From an uncultured Micrococcales bacterium (GTDB lineage Bacteria > Actinomycetota > Actinomycetes > S36-B12 > UBA10799): a DNA stretch of 16,575 nt. The first letter of the stretch is position 1, and each line of letters opens with the position of its first letter. The stretch covers positions 1-16,575 of the forward strand of contig CALFYG010000132.1 of assembly GCA_937952095.1 (NCBI GenBank). Reading direction: 5' to 3'. The notes under the pieces are model-generated. The model had not been told where the DNA came from, ran no database searches, and saw only the letters and a program-made list of their open reading frames with translations. This document shows positions 1 to 6,188 of the stretch, piece after piece. Both the position numbers and the translations under genes were made by a program.

Positions 1-202
1 CGCGCTCGATCCGATCCGTGCCGGACTGGCTGGCGCCCGCGCCGCCGGCACACAGGCCCCGGCAGCCGCCGCCAGCGCCGCCCGCTGAAAGCCGCCCATG
101 ACCGATCCGAAAGAACACAGCACGCCCCGTCTGGGTGCCTCCGGCCGCATCGCGGCGGCGTTCCAGTCCAACGCCATCACGCCCCTGCTCGCGCTGGTGG
201 CC
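1..202. other. Probable foreign (chimeric) contig end
   Basis: This end encodes two adjacent pieces of a Gram-negative RND efflux operon: an adaptor C-terminus, then a permease N-terminus with the family's characteristic start. The permease similarity stops abruptly near base 200, in the middle of the first membrane helix. The actinobacterial-type histidine kinase stop codon follows at 228-230. Neither a remnant this short nor this operon type fits the rest of the window. I infer a misassembly or library chimera; a genuine gene remnant is the alternative. The exact junction cannot be fixed within about 200-227. Confidence 0.6.
2..88 (+). CDS. C-terminal fragment, probable RND efflux periplasmic adaptor
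   Basis: An open frame enters from the left edge and gives 28 residues (ALDPIRAGLAGARAAG, then an Ala-rich tail) before TGA at 86-88. The stop lies 9 nt before the ATG of an RND permease fragment, which is where the membrane-fusion (HlyD-type) adaptor gene ends in these operons. The fragment has no domain that could be recognised by itself, so the assignment rests on position and on the Ala/Pro-rich tail common in such adaptors. It belongs to the segment suspected of not being part of this chromosome. Confidence 0.4.
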   Translation, partial: ALDPIRAGLAGARAAGTQAPAAAASAAR

Positions 203-223
203 CGCTACTTGCCGGCCGAATGA
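98..223 (+). pseudogene. Truncated RND efflux permease N-terminus
   Basis: The 41-codon frame starts at ATG 98. It contains LGASGR and AAAFQSNAITPLLALVA, closely resembling the start of CzcA/CusA- or AcrB-like RND permeases of Proteobacteria, where this segment leads into the first transmembrane helix (typically LLLGLFAV, then the TPREEEPQ motif). Here the helix is broken after LALVA and replaced by RYLPAE and a stop at 221-223. A normal permease has about 1,000 residues, so this is only the first few percent. The stop is 4 nt from the end of the converging histidine kinase. The break looks like an assembly join more than natural decay, because no further degenerate permease sequence follows. 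Confidence 0.6.
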
Positions 224-227
224 GGCC

Positions 228-2633
228 TCAAGGGGCGACCGCGGTGTCGGCGAGATAGTCGCGCATCTGCGTCTCCACCAACTCCGCCTCGATCGTGAGT
301 TCTGCGAGCAGGGTGTCGGTGGGTTCCTTCTCCATCTGGGCACACATCGCGGCGAGTCGCTGCGCACCGAGCATCGCCGAGGCCCCCTTCAACGCGTGCG
401 CCGCGGAACGTACCGCCTCCCCAGATCCTTCGCCGTGGCTGCGGTGGATCTCGACGAGACGCCCCGGCAACTCCTCGAGGTAGATCCCGATGGTGTCGCG
501 AACCAGACCCGGATCCCCGAGGTCGTCTCCGAGTTCGCGCAGGATCTCGGTGTCCAAGGTGCTGTCGCTGCCACGTCGCGGCGCCGGCACCTGCACAGGT
601 GCGGAACCAGGCAAGCGCTCCAGCACTTTGGTGATCCCGATGTGGAGTTCAGCGGTGGTGGTGGGTTTGAGGACGTAGCCGTTGTAGCCGGCCGCCGCCA
701 GCACAGACCGATCGATCCACCCCGGGTCAGCGGTCAGCGCGAGTACGGCGAGCGTGTCTGCATCGGCCAGCCGCTCGCGGATGACCTTGACGGCCTCCAG
801 CCCGTCCATCACCGGCATGTTCAGGTCGAGCAGCACGATGTCGTACCGGTCGCGTGCGACCTCCTCCACCGCCGCCGCGCCGTCGCTGACGGTGTTGACC
901 GAAGCCCCCATCCTGCGCAACATCTCCGCGATCAGGTTGCGGTTGGTCGTGTCGTCCTCCGCGAGTAGAACCCGCAGTCCCGGTGGCAGCGCGAGCGTCT
1001 CCCTAGCCACCGTGGCCGGGACATCCGCCCCCAACGCCTCCAGCAGACGCTCCATCGTCCACGGCAATGCCAGGTACTCGCCGGCCGTGGGTGCGGCCGC
1101 CACGGTGACCGTGGGACCCATGACCAGAAGACGGTGTCCGTCCGTGACCGGCACCGTGGCTTCCGGGGCGGCGGTGTCCGAGACGATCCGGACATGCAGG
1201 GTGTCCGGCGCGCCATCGCACTCCGGCTCGATCCGCTTGCCCATCCGCTGCAGCGCCATGGAGACCGCCTCGACGGCCAACGGATGCCCATCGACCACAA
1301 CTGCGCCCGGGACCTGCATGCCCTCGGAGGTGTGCGACTCCTGCAGCGTTCCCACCGGAAGCAGCACGCGGAAGGCGGTGCCCTCGCCGAGCACACTGGT
1401 CACCTGCAGTGAGCCACCGAGCGCCGTGGTCAGTCGCTGCGCGATGGCCAGACCCAGACCGGAGCCACCGTGCTGGCGGTGCACGCCGGGACCACCCTGG
1501 ACGAACATGTCGAAGACCGACTTCTGTGCTTCCTCGGTCATGCCGGGGCCGGTGTCTGTGACCCGGATCTCGATCCACGGCTTGCGCTCGAAACGCGCCG
1601 GACGGGCGACGACCGTGACCACACCCTCTTCAGTGAACTTGACCGCGTTGGAGACGAGGTTCAGCAGGATCTGTTGCACACGGCTCACATCGGTGTTTAT
1701 CCACCCGTCAAGATCGGGACTTGCCGCGCCGATCAGAGGGACCTTCTTGCGTTGCGAGATCGGACCAACCATCTGCAGGACGTCGCTGATCATCGTGCAG
1801 ACATCCGCGTCGGTCTTGTGCACCTCCAACTTGCCTGCCTCGAACCGGGCGAGGTCGAGCAGGTTGTTCAGCAGCGTCGTGAGACCATCAGCGGAGTGCT
1901 GAACGCCCGCGACGAGCTCCCTGGTGCGGGCATCGAGCGGTCGCTGCAAGAGCAGGTCGACCATGCCGACGATCCCGGACACCGGCGTGCGCACGTCGTG
2001 GCTGATCGTCGCCAACAGACTCTGCCGCCCCTCGGCCAGTTGCTCGGCATCGGTCAGCAGACCCAGTTGCAGATCCATTGTGGATGCTGCCGTATCGAGG
2101 TTCGAGCGCCGCGCGTACCGAAGCAGTTGGGCGAGCAGGGTCGCCATGACCATGGCGATCGCGTAGTGCGACCAGTTGGGGCTCGGAACGTGGAGCATGG
2201 CCATGACCCACGCGGCCCACATGACGGCGGTCAGTGCCGCGTTCCAGCCCGTCCGAAGCACCGCCATACCGGCGCCGATGACGATCAGCAGGAAGTTGGT
2301 CGTCTGCCACTCCTGCTGGCTGAGGTAGAGGTGCAGCGCGGAATTCGTGATGAGGACAAGGAACACTGCCACGAGCACCAACGTGCCGTTCGTGGTGATC
2401 CTTTGACGCCGGGCAGCCCAGGCCAGGGCCAGCAGGAGCACGGCGCTGACCGCTGCCACCGCAGACATGATCATTCCGGCCTCGCCGCCGACGAGGACCG
2501 GGTGCACCAGCGCGAGCAGGGCGAAGAGGACACCGAGCATCAGCGCAGCAGGGAAGACGGTCCGGGCGGCCGCAGCGTCGTAGCGGACCTGCGGATCCGG
2601 TGACAGTTCAGGCGGTATCCGGATCACAGCCAT
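228..2633 (-). CDS. Membrane hybrid histidine kinase (HisKA-HATPase-REC-HPt)
   Basis: An 801-residue sensor kinase that should autophosphorylate on His and pass phosphate through its own receiver and HPt domains. About six hydrophobic segments (roughly residues 28-173) form a membrane sensor with very short loops and no large extracellular domain. HisKA follows with SHDVRTP (phospho-acceptor His212), then the HATPase with N-box Asn329, DTGPGM (360-365) and GGSGLGL (389-395). Residues 442-536 look like a degenerate receiver (VVVDGHPLAVEAV to LPWTMERLLEAL) with no acceptor Asp. The intact receiver (about 553-672) has the acidic cluster 559-561, Asp603 in LLDLNMP, Thr634 and Lys656. The HPt has His746 in HALKGAS. 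AAGGAC lies just before the ATG. No response regulator is adjacent, so the final output partner is unknown. The architecture is BarA/ArcB-like but with an unrelated sensor. Confidence 0.93.
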   Translation of the reverse strand: MAVIRIPPELSPDPQVRYDAAAARTVFPAALMLGVLFALLALVHPVLVGGEAGMIMSAVAAVSAVLLLALAWAARRQRITTNGTLVLVAVFLVLITNSALHLYLSQQEWQTTNFLLIVIGAGMAVLRTGWNAALTAVMWAAWVMAMLHVPSPNWSHYAIAMVMATLLAQLLRYARRSNLDTAASTMDLQLGLLTDAEQLAEGRQSLLATISHDVRTPVSGIVGMVDLLLQRPLDARTRELVAGVQHSADGLTTLLNNLLDLARFEAGKLEVHKTDADVCTMISDVLQMVGPISQRKKVPLIGAASPDLDGWINTDVSRVQQILLNLVSNAVKFTEEGVVTVVARPARFERKPWIEIRVTDTGPGMTEEAQKSVFDMFVQGGPGVHRQHGGSGLGLAIAQRLTTALGGSLQVTSVLGEGTAFRVLLPVGTLQESHTSEGMQVPGAVVVDGHPLAVEAVSMALQRMGKRIEPECDGAPDTLHVRIVSDTAAPEATVPVTDGHRLLVMGPTVTVAAAPTAGEYLALPWTMERLLEALGADVPATVARETLALPPGLRVLLAEDDTTNRNLIAEMLRRMGASVNTVSDGAAAVEEVARDRYDIVLLDLNMPVMDGLEAVKVIRERLADADTLAVLALTADPGWIDRSVLAAAGYNGYVLKPTTTAELHIGITKVLERLPGSAPVQVPAPRRGSDSTLDTEILRELGDDLGDPGLVRDTIGIYLEELPGRLVEIHRSHGEGSGEAVRSAAHALKGASAMLGAQRLAAMCAQMEKEPTDTLLAELTIEAELVETQMRDYLADTAVAP

Positions 2634-2635
2634 AC

Positions 2636-2641
2636 GTCCTT
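2636..2641 (-). promoter_or_regulatory. RBS of the hybrid histidine kinase
   Basis: On the minus strand AAGGAC sits 2 nt before the ATG, making this one of the few genes here with a Shine-Dalgarno sequence. It supports the 2633 start. The spacing is shorter than optimal. Confidence 0.6.
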
Positions 2642-2666
2642 ATCGACGGGAAGAGCGCAACGCTTA

Positions 2667-2672
2667 ACGGTA
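2667..2672 (-). promoter_or_regulatory. Candidate -10 for the histidine kinase
   Basis: TACCGT on the minus strand would give a transcript starting about 27 nt before the ATG, leaving room for the AAGGAC ribosome site. No convincing -35 is visible. Confidence 0.35.
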
Positions 2673-2754
2673 CGCGCCGCGCGCTGGGCGGTGCCGGTTG
2701 AGCGGACCGGGAGTTCCATGATGGGGGTTTCGCCCTGCCGTGCGGGCGGTGATG

Positions 2755-2760
2755 CATACT
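2755..2760 (+). promoter_or_regulatory. Candidate -10 for tRNA-Gly
   Basis: CATACT (TATACT-like) ends 10 nt before the mature tRNA 5' end, so transcription would start a few bases upstream of the tRNA. There is no clear -35 hexamer. Confidence 0.4.
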
Positions 2761-2770
2761 GGGAGTCGCC

Positions 2771-2844
2771 GCGGGTGTAGTTCAATGGCAGAACATCAGC
2801 TTCCCAAGCTGACAGTGCGAGTTCGATTCTCGTCACCCGCTCCA
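2771..2844 (+). tRNA. tRNA-Gly(CCC)
   Basis: A complete cloverleaf can be drawn. The acceptor stem pairs GCGGGTG with CACCCGC. The D arm is GTTC/GAAC. The anticodon stem TCAGC/GCTGA encloses the loop TTCCCAA, so the anticodon is CCC, reading GGG glycine codons. The T arm is GCGAG/CTCGT with loop TTCGATT. The discriminator base is T at 2841, followed by an encoded CCA (2842-2844). The length of 71 plus CCA is usual for glycine tRNAs. An intrinsic terminator follows within 7 nt, so this is a single-tRNA transcript. Confidence 0.96.
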
Positions 2845-2850
2845 ACGACG

Positions 2851-2876
2851 AAGCCCCCACGCTTGGGGGCTTTGTT
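2851..2876 (+). terminator. Intrinsic terminator of tRNA-Gly
   Basis: A perfect 9-bp stem AAGCCCCCA / TGGGGGCTT with a 4-nt loop (2860-2863) is followed by TTGTTGTTG. It starts 7 nt after the tRNA CCA end and is the clearest rho-independent terminator in the window. Confidence 0.88.
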
Positions 2877-2898
2877 GTTGGATGCGTTGTTGGCACGG

Positions 2899-2949
2899 CG
2901 AGAATCGGGAGGAGCGTCCCGAAGGGGCGCGACGGATCTCGTCACCCGC
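2899..2949 (+). repeat. Structured segment with partial copy of the tRNA-Gly 3' end
   Basis: Bases 2937-2949 (TCTCGTCACCCGC) repeat 13 nt of the tRNA 3' half (2828-2840). Just upstream, 2899-2907 pairs imperfectly with 2933-2941. Inside that, GCGTCCC (2914-2920) pairs with GGGGCGC (2924-2930) over a GAA loop with one G-T wobble, giving a two-tier hairpin. It may be a degenerate attachment-site remnant, a dispersed intergenic repeat or a small structured RNA. No integrase gene is present, so the nature is open. Confidence 0.4.
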
Positions 2950-3024
2950 CTCCTTCGCTGGCCGCTCCAACGTTCCAGGTCCGGCCACTCCGATGTTCTC
3001 CCGAGCGGGCCCGCCACCTGTGCC

Positions 3025-3030
3025 TAGAGT
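3025..3030 (+). promoter_or_regulatory. Leaderless -10 (TAGAGT) for alpha/beta hydrolase
   Basis: TAGAGT ends exactly 6 nt before ATG 3037, with no Shine-Dalgarno between them. In actinobacteria this spacing puts the transcription start on the A of the ATG. It selects 3037 over the internal ATG 3079. Confidence 0.65.
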
Positions 3031-3036
3031 GCATCC

Positions 3037-3885
3037 ATGGCAGTCGACTACGCGTCTCCCCTGGCTGGCGACGAGAAGATGATCCCCTCTCACGACGGAG
3101 GCAGCATCGCGACAGTCAGCGCCGGCGACGGGGCGACCGTTGTCCTGGCGCACGGTTTCGGCGTCGACCGCGACGAGTGGAACGTGGTCGCGACGCAGCT
3201 CGTCGACGCGGGGCACCGCGTCGTGGCCTTCGATCAGCGGGGCCACGGCCGCACGACGGCCGGTCGTGGCGGCATCTCCTCGAAGTCGATGGCCCACGAC
3301 TACGTCACCGTGCTCGAGGCCTACGACGTGCGTGACGGCGTTCTGGCCATGCACTCAATGGGCGGCTTTGTCGGGATCCGCTTCCTGCTCGACCACGCCG
3401 ACGTCGCCCGCGAGCGGTTGTGCGGAGCGCTGCTGCTGGCGACGTTCGCCGGCGACGTCAACCGCAACAACCCGCAGAACAGGCTGCAGATCCCGCTGAT
3501 CCGCTCCGGAGTGCTGCCTTTCCTGGCGCGTACCGACTTGGTCGGCAGACCGTTCGCCCGAACGATCATGGGCAAGAAGGGCAACGACGAGATGGGATCG
3601 GCGTTCCTGCGCATGTTCCGAGCACAGGACTTCGGCCCGCTCCTTCCGATCCTTCGGGCCATGGTCGCGGAGAACCGCTACCCACAACTCGGGGCGATCG
3701 ACCTTCCTGTCGCCATCATGGTGGGCATGGACGACCGCACGACGCCCGCATTCCACACCGACGATCTGCACGCCGGGATCCGCGGGTCGACACTGCAGCG
3801 GATCCCCGACGTCGGGCACATGGTTGTGTGGGAGGACCCAGACGCTGTGACGGCGACTATCAGACGTCTCGCAAACGCGACCTGA
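3037..3885 (+). CDS. Alpha/beta hydrolase
   Basis: A 282-residue serine hydrolase, probably cytoplasmic, because no signal peptide is seen. The oxyanion-hole HGFG lies at residues 39-42. The nucleophile elbow HSMGG places Ser107, the acidic residue lies in GMDDRT (Asp232 or Asp233) and the base in DVGHMV (His261), giving the usual triad order for the alpha/beta hydrolase fold. DQRGHG at 66-71 is the typical DxRGxG motif of this family. Residues 140-200 (positively charged, with NRNNPQNR) form a cap region that would decide the substrate, which cannot be read from sequence; esterase, lipase, haloperoxidase-like or C-C hydrolase activities are all possible. It is a single-gene unit between the tRNA and the converging lipoprotein gene, and its leaderless promoter fixes the start. 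Confidence 0.88.
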   Translation: MAVDYASPLAGDEKMIPSHDGGSIATVSAGDGATVVLAHGFGVDRDEWNVVATQLVDAGHRVVAFDQRGHGRTTAGRGGISSKSMAHDYVTVLEAYDVRDGVLAMHSMGGFVGIRFLLDHADVARERLCGALLLATFAGDVNRNNPQNRLQIPLIRSGVLPFLARTDLVGRPFARTIMGKKGNDEMGSAFLRMFRAQDFGPLLPILRAMVAENRYPQLGAIDLPVAIMVGMDDRTTPAFHTDDLHAGIRGSTLQRIPDVGHMVVWEDPDAVTATIRRLANAT

Positions 3886-3942
3886 GCGGGACGGCGGAAC
3901 TGCCGTGAGGACGCGCCTTCGCCGTCACCCCACGCGCGCCTT

Positions 3943-4389
3943 TCAGCCGCTGGACTCCACCGCGGAACAGTAGTCGAGCAGCTCGGGTGGCAGTCCGGCA
4001 CTGGCCGTGCCGCACACCTCGTCGGAGGTGGAGACATCCCACGTGTCGCCGCTTGCCTGCAAGAAGAACACGGTCGGCCCCGGCTGCACCTCGACTGCGG
4101 CCCACTCGGTGCCGGACACGTTCGCGCAGTTGTACTTGACCATCTCGGAGCCTTCGGGGATGGCCGCCATGATCGCCTCCTCGGAGCACAAGGAGCCGCT
4201 CGTCGGGGACGCTGTCGTTTCCGTGGGCGTCGGGGACGCGGCGGTCTCGGTGGGCGTCGGGGAGGCGACGGTCTCAGTCGGAGTCGGGCTCGTCTCGGAA
4301 CTCGACGAGGAACTCGAACAGCCGGTCAGGGCTGCGACGGAAAGGCCGGCGATCAGGATCACGGCGTGTGTGGAGCGGGGCGTGCGCAT
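3943..4389 (-). CDS. Small lipoprotein with PTPTET repeat linker
   Basis: A 148-residue predicted lipoprotein. The signal peptide ends in the lipobox ALTGC (Cys24), then a seven-serine run and three near-identical nine-residue units SPTPTETxA (residues 34-60) form an extended linker of the kind that carries a domain across the cell wall. The compact C-terminal domain (about 65-148) has four cysteines that could form disulfides. I do not recognise its family and assign no function. It is the second gene after the polysaccharide deacetylase on the same strand, 66 nt downstream, with its own GAGGAG ribosome site, so co-transcription is likely but not certain. Confidence 0.78.
   Translation of the reverse strand: MRTPRSTHAVILIAGLSVAALTGCSSSSSSSETSPTPTETVASPTPTETAASPTPTETTASPTSGSLCSEEAIMAAIPEGSEMVKYNCANVSGTEWAAVEVQPGPTVFFLQASGDTWDVSTSDEVCGTASAGLPPELLDYCSAVESSG
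4210..4290 (-). repeat. Three tandem 27-nt repeats encoding SPTPTETxA
   Basis: In-frame tandem units code for residues 34-60 of the lipoprotein linker. Copies differ at a few bases. Unit number could vary between strains without a frameshift. Confidence 0.75.
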
Positions 4390-4394
4390 GACAT

Positions 4395-4400
4395 CTCCTC
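4395..4400 (-). promoter_or_regulatory. RBS of the PTPTET lipoprotein
   Basis: GAGGAG on the minus strand, 5 nt before the ATG at 4389, is the strongest Shine-Dalgarno in the window. It suits an internal gene of a transcript that starts at the deacetylase. Confidence 0.75.
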
Positions 4401-4434
4401 TGCTGGGGGCAAGCCCATCATTGCGGCCGACCGA

Positions 4435-4457
4435 GAGCGCGCGTCGGAGGCGCGCTC
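4435..4457 (-). terminator. GC-rich hairpin at the deacetylase stop codon
   Basis: A perfect 8-bp stem GAGCGCGC / GCGCGCTC with a 7-nt loop begins inside the deacetylase TGA. No T-run follows, so it is at best a partial terminator, or an attenuator or mRNA-stability element between the two lipoprotein genes. Confidence 0.4.
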
Positions 4458-5274
4458 AGGCGCCGGGGATCAGAACCGCCCTGCTCTCGGTCTGCGTGGC
4501 CATCGCCATCTCCGGCAGTTCACCCACACTGCGGTCCGCCACACCCCGTGGCAGCAGGTAGTCCTCCAGCCGAGCCACTTCGAAGCCCTGTCGGCGGATG
4601 TCCTTGACGGCTTTGCGAAGAGCGGGGAGAAGATCGGCGCGGAAGTGGGTGAGGATGATGTCGCCCGGCTCCAGCGCCTGCTTCTTGGTCTGGTACTCCA
4701 ACGTCTTGCCCGGCAGGCTCACCGACCAGTGCACCACCCAGTCCAAGCCGCAGTGCCCGGCGGCTGCAAGCGTCGAGGCGTTGTACGCGCCATACGGTGG
4801 CCGCAGCATCCAGGGCACCTGCCCGGTCTGTTCCACGATGGCTTCGTTGGCGCCACAGATCTCGGAGGCGGGGTCGGCGGCTTTGGGCAGCGACGTGTGG
4901 GTGACCGTGTGGTTCTGGATGGACGCCATCGGCTCGAGGCCCTTCCAGTACGGCCAGTGAACGATCGTGCCGGTCGTCAAGAAGGCCGTTATGGGGATCC
5001 GCTCATCTGTCAGGAACTGCAGCAGTTCCGGGTCCTCATAGAGCCCGTCGTCGATCGTGATGAAGACGACCTTGTCCTCGGTGTCGACGGAGTGGACGAC
5101 CTCGGCGGGCCCGCGGCTACTGAGCCCAGGCCTCGCGGTGGGCCGTGGCGGCGCGGACTGCGACTGCACAGCAGCCTGCGCGATAACAGGGTCAGAAGCC
5201 ACATTTCCCCCGCCCCCGCAGCCCGCCACCAGCAGTGCTGTTGCCAGTACTGGCAGGAGGCGGCGGATTCCCAC
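4456..5274 (-). CDS. Polysaccharide deacetylase lipoprotein (NodB homology)
   Basis: A 272-residue protein with the lipobox LLVAGC (Cys19), placing it on the outer face of the membrane. The NodB fold is a metal-dependent N-deacetylase of peptidoglycan, chitin-like or other amino-sugar polymers. Visible motifs are FITIDDG (Asp75 and Asp76), the metal-binding NHTVTH (His122 and His126), RPPYGAYN (158-165), DWVVHWSV and ILTH (His210). All catalytic motifs are intact, so the enzyme should be active. A Pro/Ser/Ala linker (about 30-60) joins lipid anchor and domain. GTG 5274 is chosen because TACGGT lies exactly 6 nt upstream, a leaderless arrangement. The next gene on the strand is the PTPTET lipoprotein. 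The polymer acted on cannot be told from sequence. Confidence 0.9.
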   Translation of the reverse strand: MGIRRLLPVLATALLVAGCGGGGNVASDPVIAQAAVQSQSAPPRPTARPGLSSRGPAEVVHSVDTEDKVVFITIDDGLYEDPELLQFLTDERIPITAFLTTGTIVHWPYWKGLEPMASIQNHTVTHTSLPKAADPASEICGANEAIVEQTGQVPWMLRPPYGAYNASTLAAAGHCGLDWVVHWSVSLPGKTLEYQTKKQALEPGDIILTHFRADLLPALRKAVKDIRRQGFEVARLEDYLLPRGVADRSVGELPEMAMATQTESRAVLIPGA

Positions 5275-5280
5275 GAGCGC

Positions 5281-5286
5281 ACCGTA
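5281..5286 (-). promoter_or_regulatory. Leaderless -10 (TACGGT) for polysaccharide deacetylase
   Basis: Minus-strand TACGGT, then 6 nt, then GTG at 5274. No Shine-Dalgarno is present. Confidence 0.6.
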
Positions 5287-5415
5287 ACCCGCAGATCAGG
5301 GGATCCGTCGCAGACACTTCCAAGAGGCGTGCGGTTCATCCGGTCGGGGGGTCCGGCAGCCGGAGAACGAGCAGGGAAACCCCTTGAGGGGGTAGCCGTC
5401 GGCTGGCATCGGCAG

Positions 5416-5421
5416 TACCTT
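5416..5421 (+). promoter_or_regulatory. Candidate -10 for the collagen-like gene
   Basis: TACCTT would start a transcript near 5428, giving a leader of about 29 nt that carries GAGG at 5448-5451, five bases before ATG 5457. This gene therefore appears to be led, unlike most neighbours. The 182-nt divergent region also holds a TCCGGC-A-GCCGGA palindrome (5352-5364). Confidence 0.4.
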
Positions 5422-5456
5422 TGGCGCACGTCCCAACTTGATCTTGTGAGGCTGCC

Positions 5457-6155
5457 ATGGCTCCCCGTCGACTTCTCTCCACCTCGCTTGCGGCCGGCGT
5501 CGCCCTCGCCGGTGTCGTCGCCATCCCGACCGGTGGTGCCACCGCCGCCTCGACCTACAAGGCCTGCGCCAACAAGAAGACCGGCGAGATGCGGCTGGTG
5601 GTCAAAGGCAAGAAGTGCAAGAAGAACGAGAAGAAGCTGAAGTGGAACGTGAAGGGCCCGGCCGGTAGTTCCGGTGCCCCCGGAGCGCAGGGACCGGCCG
5701 GTGCCCGGGGCCCGGCCGGGGCGTTCAATGCCATCGATCAGACCGGAAAGGTCCTCGGCCAACTCGTCGGATTCTGGGCAAGCGCGTACCCCATCGTGCG
5801 GATGCCCAGCGGAGTGATGCTGATGTGGACCAACAGCCCTTCGGACCCGAATGCCTATCCCACGGGATTGAGTCAGGTCTACTTCCGGCAGGCAGGCTGC
5901 ACGGGGGACGCCTACGGCATCTTCACCAGCTCGTACCCGTTCGATATGGGGATCGTGATCGCCTCCACCCCGACTCCCGGGTCACCGGTGTACAGGTTGC
6001 AGGCGGGAACGCCGCAGGCGTTCACCGCACTGTCCACCCTGACGCCGAGCGGCTGCGTGGCCATCTCGTCGGGAATCAGCCAGGCCTATGTCGCCAAGCC
6101 GGCAGGAAACGTGCCCACCGTGGTCCAGCCCTTCTACTACGAGCCGCAGTCGTAG
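5457..6155 (+). CDS. Secreted collagen-like protein
   Basis: A 232-residue protein with a Sec signal peptide (RR in the n-region, cleavage near residues 29-31). It continues with a short basic module, TYKACANKKTGEMRL to KKCKKNEKKL, with two cysteines (37 and 54). Modules like this precede collagen-like stretches in many actinobacterial proteins. Eight Gly-X-Y triplets follow (residues 67-90, GPA/GSS/GAP/GAQ/GAR), enough to nucleate a short triple helix. A globular C-terminal domain of about 140 residues has two cysteines (148 and 200) and is rich in aromatic and beta-type sequence. I do not recognise it; trimeric tail-fibre or TNF-like knobs take this place in other collagen-like proteins. 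It probably forms a surface or released trimer. The lipid kinase starts 45 nt downstream from its own promoter. Confidence 0.82.
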   Translation: MAPRRLLSTSLAAGVALAGVVAIPTGGATAASTYKACANKKTGEMRLVVKGKKCKKNEKKLKWNVKGPAGSSGAPGAQGPAGARGPAGAFNAIDQTGKVLGQLVGFWASAYPIVRMPSGVMLMWTNSPSDPNAYPTGLSQVYFRQAGCTGDAYGIFTSSYPFDMGIVIASTPTPGSPVYRLQAGTPQAFTALSTLTPSGCVAISSGISQAYVAKPAGNVPTVVQPFYYEPQS

Positions 6156-6169
6156 TGAGCAGATCGGCA

Positions 6170-6187
6170 CGCTCATCACCGTGAGCG
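6170..6187 (+). promoter_or_regulatory. Hairpin abutting the lipid-kinase -10
   Basis: CGCTCA / TGAGCG, extendable by one T-G pair, forms a stem over a 4-nt loop. It begins 15 nt after the collagen-like stop and ends 1 nt before the -10 of the next gene. It has no T-run, so it could be a weak terminator or an operator over the promoter spacer. Confidence 0.4.
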
Positions 6188-6188
6188 C

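Noticed and set aside
3..16. Imperfect resemblance of the left end to the reverse adapter (CGCTC, two bases, TCCGATC)
   Set aside because: It needs a substitution plus an insertion, and the bases read through as plausible adaptor-protein sequence, so chance is more likely than a second adapter.
754..2603. Long plus-strand open frames (382 and 377 codons) opposite the histidine kinase
   Set aside because: They are antisense to a clearly recognised multidomain kinase, show no domain and have the Arg/His-rich composition of GC-rich shadow frames.
5352..5391. TCCGGC-A-GCCGGA palindrome and CCCC-TTGA-GGGG hairpin in the divergent region before the collagen-like gene
   Set aside because: Short GC-rich palindromes are frequent at this base composition and neither has a fixed relation to a promoter. 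They are noted in the promoter entry only.
4366..5640. 424-codon plus-strand frame across the deacetylase and the collagen-like gene start
   Set aside because: It is antisense to the NodB-motif gene and out of frame with the signal peptide gene at 5457. No family similarity was seen.
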